This document shows, piece after piece, positions 1-7,445 of a DNA stretch of 64,000 nucleotides (its first letter is position 1; each line of letters starts with the position of its first letter). A program made the translations under genes and the position numbers. The DNA is taken from contig JAAVAO010000051.1 in the NCBI GenBank assembly GCA_014803985.1, positions 62,001-126,000 on the forward strand, read 5' to 3'. The notes under the pieces are model-generated. The model saw only the letters and a program-made list of their open reading frames with translations. It was not told the DNA's origin and did no database searches. Origin of the DNA: Treponema sp. Its GTDB lineage: Bacteria; Spirochaetota; Spirochaetia; Treponematales; Treponemataceae.

Positions 1-1
1 C

Positions 2-454
2 ATAATTGTTGAGGGATTTTTTAACAATCCGAATTATAAAACTGAATTTTCATCAGATGTGTATGCTTCTTTTGAGGTTGTGCAAACAATTTCAAATTTT
101 GAGGCGGAATTTTCAAAGGGCGGACCTCGTTCCGTTGAGTTGATTGAAAGTTATTTGCAAGACGGAAATACAAATGCGGAATTCTTTAAAAAGCTTGACC
201 AAATAGTTGAAAGTTTGAATGCTGAGGCAATCAAATTGATTGCTCAAATGACAAATGTTTTAAATAAACTTTCAAAACACTTGAATGACTTGTTGCAAGA
301 CGCAAAAAAGCCTGCCTCAGAAATAATTTCAAATTTAAAGGTGCTTATGATGTCATCAAGAAACCGTGATAACACCGATATGTTGGAAAAGCAATATGGC
401 AAATGGGAAATACTCTTCAGAATTATGAAGAACTACGTGATAATAACAAATTAA
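2..454 (+). CDS. C-terminal part of an unknown protein (cut by window edge)
   Basis: The frame is open from base 2 with no stop, so this is the last ~150 residues of a gene that starts outside the window. A GTG at 59 could be mistaken for the start, but the frame continues upstream of it. The peptide is mostly charged and helical and ends NYVIITN. It has no catalytic motif I recognise. The style resembles large treponemal proteins of unknown function, but I cannot name the family. The stop is followed within 10 bases by a hairpin-repeat array. A short alternative frame begins at 403 and runs into the repeats; I take it as a shadow. Confidence 0.6.
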   Translation: MIVEGFFNNPNYKTEFSSDVYASFEVVQTISNFEAEFSKGGPRSVELIESYLQDGNTNAEFFKKLDQIVESLNAEAIKLIAQMTNVLNKLSKHLNDLLQDAKKPASEIISNLKVLMMSSRNRDNTDMLEKQYGKWEILFRIMKNYVIITN

Positions 455-956
455 AAGAAGGTTTAAAACAGGCGACTGAAATTGAGTTGCCTGTTTTAAT
501 GCGAGTTTTTTCAAAACTCGCTTATCAACTGCGATTTCTCACTTCGTTACGAAATCGCTTTTTCAGCAATTCAAAAGTTGAAACTTTTTTCATTGCTGAA
601 AAGTAAGGAAGGTTTAAAACAGGCGACTGAAATTGAGTTGCCTGTTTTAATGCGAGTTTTTTTCAAAAACTCGCTTATTTACTGCCGTTTTCGCTTGAAA
701 CTTCGCGCTATGCGCTTGTTGCGAAAGCATTTCATTGCAAAACGGCGTTTTCAGCAACTCCCGAAGCTGAAGATTCGCTCGTTGCTGAAAAGTAAGGAAG
801 GTTTAAAAACAGCAACTAAATTGGAGTTGCTGTTTTTAATGGCGAGTTTTTTTCAAAACTCGCTTATCAACTGTGATTTCTCACTTCGTTACGAAATCGC
901 TTTTTCAGCAATGAAAAAAGTTGAAACTTTTTTCATTGCTGAAAAGTAAGGAAGAA
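455..956. repeat. Hairpin-chain array, family 1, three tandem units
   Basis: Three tandem units start with GTTTAAAA at about 461, 612 and 801 (151, 189 and ~151 bp). Each is a chain of four hairpins: (1) an AACAGGCGACT-type stem around a GAAATTG loop; (2) GCGAGTTTT/AAAACTCGC; (3) GCGATTTC/GAAATCGC or GCCGTTTT/AAAACGGC; (4) TTTTCAGCAA/TTGCTGAAAA, with a smaller hairpin inside. Unit 3 has CAGCAACT/AGTTGCTG where units 1-2 have CAGGCGACT/AGTTGCCTG, so both arms changed together. The 540-base gap between genes holds nothing else. Open frames here are translations of repeats. Confidence 0.85.
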
Positions 957-993
957 GACTGTATGTTCATCTGCTTGGGTATGTCCACGATTT

Positions 994-1476
994 TTAAGTG
1001 CGTTCAAAGAGCAATTCAATTTTTTTTGTTTGTGGAATGAAATGTGTTGTTTTTACGCCGGCTGAAGCAAGCATTTTTTTTGAAGCGATGGTTTCTGCCG
1101 AATCCGCATACTTGTCATAAAGATAAATTACTTCTTTGATGCCGCATTGTATTATTGCCTTTGCGCATTCATTGCATGGAAAAAGATCAACATAAATTCG
1201 AGAGCCTTTTAAATCTTTGCCGCTTGCATTTAAAATGGCGTTTAGTTCTGCATGCACAACATATTTGTATTTAGTGTCAATGCCTGTTCGTTCCCATGTG
1301 TATTCATCATCTGAACAACCGTACGGAAGTCCGTTATATCCAGTTGAAAGAATTATATTTCTTTCATCGACAATGCATGCGCCGACTTGAGTGTTTGGAT
1401 CTTTTGATCGTTTTGCCGCTAAAACTGCTACACCCATAAAATATTCATCCCAAGAAATATATTCTTTTCGTTTCAT
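994..1476 (-). CDS. dCMP / cytidine deoxycytidylate deaminase family protein
   Basis: A 160-residue protein of the zinc-dependent cytidine/deoxycytidylate deaminase fold. The zinc site is visible as HAELNAIL (His ligand plus catalytic Glu, about residue 76) and PCNECAK (two Cys ligands, about residue 100). The early motif DPNTQVGACIVD and the YNGLPYG stretch are typical of dCMP deaminases (ComEB/Dcd1 type), which make dUMP for thymidylate synthesis. The ATG at 1476 begins MKRKEYISWDEYFM, a normal start for the family, and the length is usual. It reads toward the repeat array and has no close operon partner. The exact substrate (dCMP versus another cytidine) is family inference. Confidence 0.88.
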   Translation of the reverse strand: MKRKEYISWDEYFMGVAVLAAKRSKDPNTQVGACIVDERNIILSTGYNGLPYGCSDDEYTWERTGIDTKYKYVVHAELNAILNASGKDLKGSRIYVDLFPCNECAKAIIQCGIKEVIYLYDKYADSAETIASKKMLASAGVKTTHFIPQTKKIELLFERT

Positions 1477-1684
1477 AATCTGTCCTTCATATAAAAATAT
1501 TTTTTTGTGTAAAGTATGCTTTTATTTTCCCTGTTGTTACGCAATAAAATGCTTTCACAACAAGTGCGTAGCGCGAAATTTCACACGGAAACAACCGTAA
1601 ATGGCAAGGCTTTGCAAAAGACTCGGTGTAAAAATTTGCGCAACTGCGGATTTTAACGTCTTTTTGAATAAAACAGTCCGCATT

Positions 1685-3040
1685 TTAGTTGCTCATATTG
1701 ATTCTTTTGAGAACTTGAACAAGACGGCTTTTTTCGATTAAGTCTATGGGGCGTCCGTCAACATATTTTCTTGCTTCATCGCTAAAAGTTCCCGGTGTGA
1801 TGCAAAAACCTCTGTCGCATCGAATGTCACGCATTTTGGAGTGGCAGTCTCGGATGTACAATTCTCCGATTGCGCCAGTGCTTCTATAGAATCTAAATAA
1901 CTCCAAATCCGTCCATTTTGAAGATTCAACAGAGCATGTTATTTCAACGTTATCTGGCGAAACAGTCACGTCTTCAATCTTTACGGATGCCGCTTTATAA
2001 TATGCCATAACAAATTTTTTACAAAGAACTACAAAATCACTTGTTCCGCACATTAAATATGCTTGTAAATTGCTGTTTTGGTTTAACTCTTGATAGCGAG
2101 CAATCAAAGAGGAAACATCCTTGTAATTTGGGTTTATTATATTTATTTGTTTTAAATAGTTGAGGGCGTTAGAAATGTCCTTTTGGAAAATCAATGCCTG
2201 TGCAAGTTTGTAGTACACGTTTATTTTTGTTTCTTGTGTGATTGTTTCAAGTTTTAGCGCAATTTCGTAGTCTTGAATTGCCTTGTCATACGCACCTTGT
2301 CTTTCGTGTAAAATTCCTGCTTCAATGCACGCCTGCGCTCCAAATTTTGGATCAGTGCGCAAATGCATAAAATATTTCAAGGATTTTTCAGCCATAGAGG
2401 ATTCTTTCATTGCTATGGCAAAATAGAATAACGCTTCTTTGTTATCAGGTGTTTCATCAAGGACTTTTTTTAGGTAATTCAAACTTTCTCGATATTTTTT
2501 TGCTTCAAACAATGCATAGCCAAGTGGCTGGGCAATTTCCGAAGACTCCGGTGAAATAGTCATAGCGCGCTTTAAGTAGGCGATTGCTTTGTCAAACTCC
2601 TTTCTGTCATACATAATTTTGCCAACATATAAATTCGTATGAAAATCCCTGTTATTTAGTTTCATTGCCTTTGAAAAAGCCGTCATTGCATCATTTTGCT
2701 TTCCGAGTTTATACGCGCAAATTCCATATCTAACCGCGACAAGTTGCTGGTTTACGTCATTGTGAAGCCCCATGATGCGGAACAACTCCGAATATGGAGG
2801 GAATGCCTTTTCATAATTTCCCTCTGAGTAGTAAATGTCTGACAGATTTGTAAGTGCCTCTACATTATGGGGATCTTTTAAAAGCTTTTTTGTACATTCT
2901 TTTATGACCAAGGCATTGCTTTTTGAACGCTTTCCGCCTTTTGTTTGCATTCCGCCCTTCTTTTTCTTTCCGCCTGAAATAGACATAAGAATCGCAATCA
3001 ATGCGGCGGCGGCAATTACAGCAAGTAAAATTCCTAACAT
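1685..3040 (-). CDS. Membrane-anchored TPR-repeat protein
   Basis: A 451-residue protein with an N-terminal transmembrane segment (residues 2-22, rich in Ala/Ile/Leu), then a very basic linker (GGKKKKGGMQTKGGKR). About seven tetratricopeptide repeats follow between residues 45 and 330, recognisable by alternating small and aromatic residues such as AIAYLKRAMTISPESSEIAQ. The last ~110 residues are a separate mixed alpha/beta region ending in a CDRGFC-containing stretch that I do not recognise. TPRs bind other proteins, so a scaffolding role at the inner membrane is likely. The gene lies 34 bp downstream of the aminotransferase gene on the same strand and is probably co-transcribed. Confidence 0.8.
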   Translation of the reverse strand: MLGILLAVIAAAALIAILMSISGGKKKKGGMQTKGGKRSKSNALVIKECTKKLLKDPHNVEALTNLSDIYYSEGNYEKAFPPYSELFRIMGLHNDVNQQLVAVRYGICAYKLGKQNDAMTAFSKAMKLNNRDFHTNLYVGKIMYDRKEFDKAIAYLKRAMTISPESSEIAQPLGYALFEAKKYRESLNYLKKVLDETPDNKEALFYFAIAMKESSMAEKSLKYFMHLRTDPKFGAQACIEAGILHERQGAYDKAIQDYEIALKLETITQETKINVYYKLAQALIFQKDISNALNYLKQINIINPNYKDVSSLIARYQELNQNSNLQAYLMCGTSDFVVLCKKFVMAYYKAASVKIEDVTVSPDNVEITCSVESSKWTDLELFRFYRSTGAIGELYIRDCHSKMRDIRCDRGFCITPGTFSDEARKYVDGRPIDLIEKSRLVQVLKRINMSN

Positions 3041-3074
3041 GAGAAATCAGCCTCTTTATTTAGTATAAATGTAT

Positions 3075-4250
3075 CTAGATTTTATTTCGGCATTCTGCAA
3101 TAAAATCTGAAATGCGGTCGAGAGCAATTTTTATTTTATCCACCGCAGTCGCATAACAACAGCGAATATGCCCTTCTCCACCTGCACCGAAAACACTTCC
3201 TGGAACTACCGCTATATTATGCTGCTTAAAAAGTTCCGTGGCAAATTCTTCGCTAGAAAGTCCTGTTGAAGAAATGTCTGGAAACATATAGAATGCGCCT
3301 GCTGGCTCTGGAACAGGGATATTCATTTCGTGAAATGCTTTTTCCATTAAGTTGCGCCTTTGTTGATAACTAATGCGCATTTTTTCAACTTCCTTCCAGC
3401 CGTTTTTAAGACCTTCTATCGCTCCATATTGACTAAAAATAGGGGCGCAAATTGTGTTGTATCCGTGAAGCTTTACAATTTGCGACAAAAGTTCTTGAGG
3501 GGCGGCAATATATCCGATTCGCCATCCAGTCATGGCAAACGCTTTTGAAAAGCCATTTAAAATTATCGTGTAGTCTTTCATCCCTGGAAAACTTGCGATT
3601 GAAACATGCTTGTTTTCATCATAAGTTAATTCACAGTAAATCTCATCAGAAATCACCCAAATTTGATGCTTCTTCGCAACTGTAGCAATTTTTTCAAGTT
3701 CAGACGGAGGGATTATTGTTCCCGTAGGATTGTTTGGTGAACAAATCATAATTGCCTTTGTCTTTGGTGTAATTGCCTCTTCAATTTGAGATGCACTTGG
3801 ATAAAATCCATTTTTGCTTGTGTCAATGTGAACAACGCTCGTTTGGCATAACTCTGCAAGGGGAATATAATTTACATAACACGGCTCTGAAACAAGAATT
3901 TCATCTCCAGGATTTAAAATTGCCCTTAAGACAGCGTCAACACCTTCACTTGCTCCGACGGTTATTAAAATTTCATTTTGCGGATTATAATGAAGGTTGT
4001 ATCGCTCCATATATTTTGCGACTTCCTCGCGAAGTTCTATCAACCCCCAGTTTGAGGTGTAGCTTGTGTGTCCTTTTTCAAGATGATAGAATGCTTCTTC
4101 GCGAATACACCACGGAGTCGGAAAATCTGGTTCTCCGACAGAAAGTGAAATCACATCGTCATGCCCTATTAACATTTCAAAAAATTTGCGGATTCCGCTT
4201 GGCGGCGTTCGCATTATCGATTCACTTAATTTATCTTTTCTCGTATTCAT
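3075..4250 (-). CDS. PLP-dependent class I/II aminotransferase
   Basis: A 391-residue fold-type I aminotransferase. The substrate/PLP motif SPNNPTGTI is near residue 170, the cofactor Asp in VISDEIYCELTYD near 200, the Schiff-base lysine in GFSKAFAMTGWRIGY near 233, and the carboxylate-binding Arg in GEGHIRCCYA near 365. The N-terminus (SVGEPDFPTPWCIREEA) is typical of the aspartate/aromatic/PatA subgroup. It probably moves an amino group from an amino acid to 2-oxoglutarate, but the substrate cannot be read from sequence. It is next to an Lrp/AsnC regulator gene, a common pairing suggesting amino-acid-responsive control. Confidence 0.88.
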   Translation of the reverse strand: MNTRKDKLSESIMRTPPSGIRKFFEMLIGHDDVISLSVGEPDFPTPWCIREEAFYHLEKGHTSYTSNWGLIELREEVAKYMERYNLHYNPQNEILITVGASEGVDAVLRAILNPGDEILVSEPCYVNYIPLAELCQTSVVHIDTSKNGFYPSASQIEEAITPKTKAIMICSPNNPTGTIIPPSELEKIATVAKKHQIWVISDEIYCELTYDENKHVSIASFPGMKDYTIILNGFSKAFAMTGWRIGYIAAPQELLSQIVKLHGYNTICAPIFSQYGAIEGLKNGWKEVEKMRISYQQRRNLMEKAFHEMNIPVPEPAGAFYMFPDISSTGLSSEEFATELFKQHNIAVVPGSVFGAGGEGHIRCCYATAVDKIKIALDRISDFIAECRNKI

Positions 4251-4312
4251 AATTTAACTCGCAAGTAACTATAACTAATCTAAATGGCGTTTGTTCTCAC
4301 TTCAAAAACGTT

Positions 4313-4798
4313 TTACGCCATTGCATCTTCTCGACGATCTTTGTCATCGGCGACATAAATAATATCGTTTTCTTTGTATGTTTTTAGGATAAAACATGTT
4401 TTTGTGGCGCGAACACCTTCAAGCGTGGAAAGTTTTTCCGAAACAAAAAATGCCACTTCCTGCAAAGAATCTCCCTCGATAATCACCTTAAGGTCATATC
4501 CGCCACTCATTAAGTAAAGCGACTTTACCTGTGGAAAGCGATAGATTCTGTCGGCGATTGCATCAAATCCGTGTTCGCGTTCTGGAACGACTTGGATTTC
4601 TATTTCTGCACAAACTTTGTTTTTAGCCTCTCCTGTTTTTTCGGGGTCAACAATGGTCGCATACTTTAAAATAATGCCATCGTCCTCAAGTTTTTTTATT
4701 ATTGCATTAACTTCATCCGTGCTCTTTTTTGTCATGGCGGCAATGTCTTCAACTGAAAGCCGTGCGTTTTGTCTCAAAAGGTCAAGTATTTCGTCCAT
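4313..4798 (-). CDS. Lrp/AsnC-family transcriptional regulator
   Basis: A 161-residue protein with an N-terminal winged helix (residues 1-60: MDEILDLLRQNARLSVEDIA and following) and a C-terminal RAM/ligand-binding alpha-beta domain (residues 70-150, with the family's GGYDLKVIIEG turn). I chose the ATG at 4798 because GGGGGA lies 6 bases upstream; an in-frame ATG at 4822 lies before that ribosome site. It is upstream of and co-directional with the aminotransferase gene (62-bp gap), so it likely controls that gene or its own operon in response to an amino acid. The effector is unknown. Confidence 0.85.
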   Translation of the reverse strand: MDEILDLLRQNARLSVEDIAAMTKKSTDEVNAIIKKLEDDGIILKYATIVDPEKTGEAKNKVCAEIEIQVVPEREHGFDAIADRIYRFPQVKSLYLMSGGYDLKVIIEGDSLQEVAFFVSEKLSTLEGVRATKTCFILKTYKENDIIYVADDKDRREDAMA

Positions 4799-5007
4799 AG
4801 CGATTCCCCCATAAAAAATCAAAAGACAAATAATTTCTATAAAGATATACTTTTTTACAACATTTTACAAGGCGTTGCGCAATAGCCCATGCGCTCGTTT
4901 CATACATATTCGTGATTTTACGTCTTTAATAGACAGTGCATTCTTCAATTTTAGGCAACGACATTATAGGTGTTGATTGTAATGTTGTGGTGTATGCAAT
5001 GGTATGA

Positions 5008-5036
5008 TTGAATTTCTCTCTAATTATTGCTACTAT
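5008..5036 (+). promoter_or_regulatory. Promoter for yhbY (leaderless)
   Basis: TTGAAT at 5008-5013, a 17-base spacer and TACTAT at 5031-5036. The -10 box ends 6 bases before ATG 5043, so transcription should begin at or next to the start codon. This rules out the in-frame ATG at 5004, which lies upstream of the -35 box. Confidence 0.6.
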
Positions 5037-5042
5037 AAAAGA

Positions 5043-5348
5043 ATGATGGATTTAACTAGTAAACAACGCAAAGAGCTGGAAAAGGCGTCTCATACGCTGA
5101 AACCTGTCGTTATTGTCGGGAAAAACGGTATTTCAGAGTCGCTTTTGCAAATGGTGATCCAGTGCCTTGATACTCACGAATTGATAAAAGTGAAATTTGA
5201 CGAATTTAAAGACGAAAAACGGGAGCTTGTGGAAACTATTTGTAACGCAACGGATGCAACAGTGGTTAGAATAATAGGAAACATTGCGATACTTTTTAAA
5301 CAACAGGAAGATCCTGAAAAACGCAAGATCAAAATCACATTCGATTGA
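5043..5348 (+). CDS. yhbY: YhbY-type CRM-domain RNA-binding protein
   Basis: A 101-residue single CRM-domain protein. It has the family order LTSKQRKELEKASHTLKPVV, then the VGKNGISESLL loop (residues 25-36, the conserved GxxG-like RNA-binding turn), HELIKVKF, and the closing strand VVRIIGNIAILF. YhbY proteins bind pre-50S ribosomal particles and assist assembly. The ATG at 5043 (or the adjacent one at 5046) fits the family length; an upstream in-frame ATG at 5004 would add 13 residues and precede the promoter. There is no Shine-Dalgarno sequence, in line with a leaderless transcript. The gene stands alone between the divergent Lrp gene and the ABC operon. Confidence 0.9.
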   Translation: MMDLTSKQRKELEKASHTLKPVVIVGKNGISESLLQMVIQCLDTHELIKVKFDEFKDEKRELVETICNATDATVVRIIGNIAILFKQQEDPEKRKIKITFD

Positions 5349-5528
5349 TATTTTTTTAGTTTTATTGCAAAGCCATATTTTCAATTGATTGAAGTTGTAT
5401 GCTTTTTCTGCTGGAATTCAAAAAAATATATTTTGAAAGCACTGCACATTTCCATTGTGTTGTGAATGTGCATAAAAAATCTTTCGGTTGCTAAAGCAAT
5501 CTGGAAAACTTTTTACTTTGGAGGACAA

Positions 5529-6500
5529 ATGATAGAAGTTACAAATGTTTCTCGTGATTTTGGAACATTTAGAGCAGTAAACGATGTTAGCTTCTCTATT
5601 CCGACAGGTCAAATTGTTGGTCTGCTCGGACCAAACGGCGCGGGAAAAACAACAACGATGAGGATGATTACAGGCTTTTTAAAGCCGACTGCGGGCGTTA
5701 TAAAAATTGATGGCGTTGACATTGTGGAAGATTCGGTTGCCTCAAAACAAAAAATCGGATATATGCCCGAATCAGCGCCTCTGTATGGTGATATGATTGT
5801 AGATGACTATTTGCACTATATCGCCAATATGCAGGGACAAAATCCAGATGAAAAAATCCCACTACTATGCGCACAATGCGGTTTGAAGGAAGTGATGCAT
5901 AAAAATATTGCAGAGCTTTCACGCGGATATAGACAGCGCGTTGGTCTTGCGCATGCCCTTATGAATGATCCTGAAATTTTAATCCTTGACGAACCGACGA
6001 GCGGTCTTGACCCAAACCAAGTGGAGGATGTTCGTGCGCTTATCAAGGAAATTGGAAAAACAAGAACGGTTATAGTTTCAACTCATATTTTGAGTGAAGT
6101 TGAAATGCTTTGCAGCCGTGTTATTATTATCAGCGGAGGAAAGGTTGTTGCCGACAGTCCGACCGATCAACTGAGAACGCGCTATGGAAATGCGGCAACA
6201 GTGATAGTAAACGCCGATTGTTCTGACGTGCAGTTGTCTGAAGTCCTAAATGGAATTCCTGGAATTGAAAGTCTTTCATTTGAAGGTGCAGAAATCGGCT
6301 CGACCGCGCTTGTTGCAGTGAAGGGAGATGCGGAAATTCGTCCGCAGGTTGCAAAGGCGATTATTTCCGCTGGCTTTAACTTATATGAAATCAGTTTGCA
6401 GAAAAACAGCCTTGAGGATGTGTTCCATATTCTCACCGCTAATTCCAGTGGAGAGGCGGCAAAAAGTGAAGGAGATGGTGTCGAGGGCAGCCAAAAATAG
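5529..6500 (+). CDS. ABC transporter ATP-binding protein, GldA type
   Basis: A 323-residue ATPase with Walker A GPNGAGKTTT (residues 35-44), signature LSRGYRQRVGLAHAL (~135), Walker B ILILDEPTSGLD (~155) and the H-loop STHILSE (~190). A C-terminal ~100-residue domain follows, as in GldA/CcmA-like exporters. The start at 5529 is set by GGAGG at 5520-5524; upstream in-frame codons lack a ribosome site. It heads a four-gene operon with a permease, a GldG-like protein and a DUF4340 protein. In Bacteroidota this set is linked to gliding motility; in spirochaetes its cargo is unknown, and envelope export is the likely role. Confidence 0.9.
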   Translation: MIEVTNVSRDFGTFRAVNDVSFSIPTGQIVGLLGPNGAGKTTTMRMITGFLKPTAGVIKIDGVDIVEDSVASKQKIGYMPESAPLYGDMIVDDYLHYIANMQGQNPDEKIPLLCAQCGLKEVMHKNIAELSRGYRQRVGLAHALMNDPEILILDEPTSGLDPNQVEDVRALIKEIGKTRTVIVSTHILSEVEMLCSRVIIISGGKVVADSPTDQLRTRYGNAATVIVNADCSDVQLSEVLNGIPGIESLSFEGAEIGSTALVAVKGDAEIRPQVAKAIISAGFNLYEISLQKNSLEDVFHILTANSSGEAAKSEGDGVEGSQK

Positions 6501-6517
6501 CGTCTGCTGTTTATTTT

Positions 6518-6652
6518 GACAAGTTTTCTGTGGAAACTTGTATATCAAACCGCACGTTCTGCTTGAAATTTTGTGTTGTGTATGTGTTGCGAGACATTTC
6601 AGTGCAAATGTGCGTAAAAAGTCAATTGCAAAATCGAAATTTTGCTTTTGCC
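6518..6652. repeat. Intergenic hairpin cluster inside the ABC operon
   Basis: The 170-base gap between ATPase and permease genes contains a CAAGTTT/AAACTTG hairpin (about 6525-6545), a TGAAAT/ATTTCA stem inside a GCAC/GTGC bracket, and GCAAAAT/AATTTTGC just before the permease ribosome site. The first hairpin has the same layout as hairpin 2 of the larger arrays. Lower confidence than the other arrays because stems are short. Confidence 0.45.
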
Positions 6653-6670
6653 TTTTTATGGGAGTAGAAA

Positions 6671-7423
6671 ATGACAAACAAAAAATCTAGAAATCCTGCG
6701 CTTGTTATTATGAAGCGAGAGCTAGGAGCATATTTTTCAAGCCCGATTGCCTATATTGTAATTTGCATAAATGCAGTCATCTTGAGCCTTGCATTTTTCA
6801 AGGGGTTGTTTTTGGGCTATAATTTTTTTCTTTACAAGCGAGCGGATATGCGTTATCTTTTCACGTTTGAAACATTCTTGCTCACTCTTTTTGTTCCTGT
6901 TTTGACGATGAAACTTTTTAGCGATGAAAAACGCTCTGGTTCTATTGAAACGCTTATGACGCTACCAGTTACAGAAATAAGCGTTGTAACAGGAAAGGCT
7001 TTGGCGGCGTTTATAACTAGTCTTGTTGTGATTGCGCCAAGTGTTTTCTTTCCAATTTTAATTTCATTTTGTGGAAAACTTGATGCAAACCAAATTATCT
7101 CTGGATATATCGGATTGATTTTGCTCTGTGCATTGTTTTCGACTATCGGAGTTTTTGCATCGGCGGTTACAAAGCATCAAATTGTGTCGCTGTTTATTTC
7201 TTTTCCAGTCTGCTTGATTTTGATGGGAGTGTATGTTCCGTTTAGCATTCCAAAAAGCATTCCTCACTTTATTGATGAATTCTTTAAGTTTCTTTCAACG
7301 TATGAGCATTTCACTTCGATTTCCCGTGGAATTATAGATTTGCGGGATATTATGTATTTTGTGACGGTGTCGGCACTGTTCTTTTGCCTGACTGTTGTGA
7401 CCGAACAAAACGAGCGCAAATAG
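6671..7423 (+). CDS. ABC-2 type permease, GldF type
   Basis: A 250-residue polytopic membrane protein with about six hydrophobic segments. It begins with a short cytoplasmic lead (PALVIMKRELGAYFSSPIAY), the conserved entry of ABC-2/GldF permeases, and carries the ERRSGSIE-like turn as EKRSGSIETLMTLP near residue 90. It forms the membrane channel for the ATPase encoded upstream. Start ATG 6671 is preceded by GGGAG. The 22-base gap to the next gene indicates tight operon linkage. Confidence 0.88.
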   Translation: MTNKKSRNPALVIMKRELGAYFSSPIAYIVICINAVILSLAFFKGLFLGYNFFLYKRADMRYLFTFETFLLTLFVPVLTMKLFSDEKRSGSIETLMTLPVTEISVVTGKALAAFITSLVVIAPSVFFPILISFCGKLDANQIISGYIGLILLCALFSTIGVFASAVTKHQIVSLFISFPVCLILMGVYVPFSIPKSIPHFIDEFFKFLSTYEHFTSISRGIIDLRDIMYFVTVSALFFCLTVVTEQNERK

Positions 7424-7445
7424 AAAATGAGGAGGTTTTAGGAAG

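Noticed and set aside
578-949. Open reading frames of 60-120 codons within the first array
   Set aside because: They are translations of hairpin modules; the same peptides (GLKQATEIELPVLM) recur in several units, and the sequence is conserved as paired stems, not as codons.
455-956. Integron attC array
   Set aside because: Hairpin chains with GTTTAAA starts suggested attC sites, but no cassettes lie between them, no integrase gene is present, and the paired-arm layout differs from attC.
1391-1600. Small plus-strand frame opposite the dCMP deaminase gene
   Set aside because: It is the antisense shadow of a clear gene and has no ribosome site.
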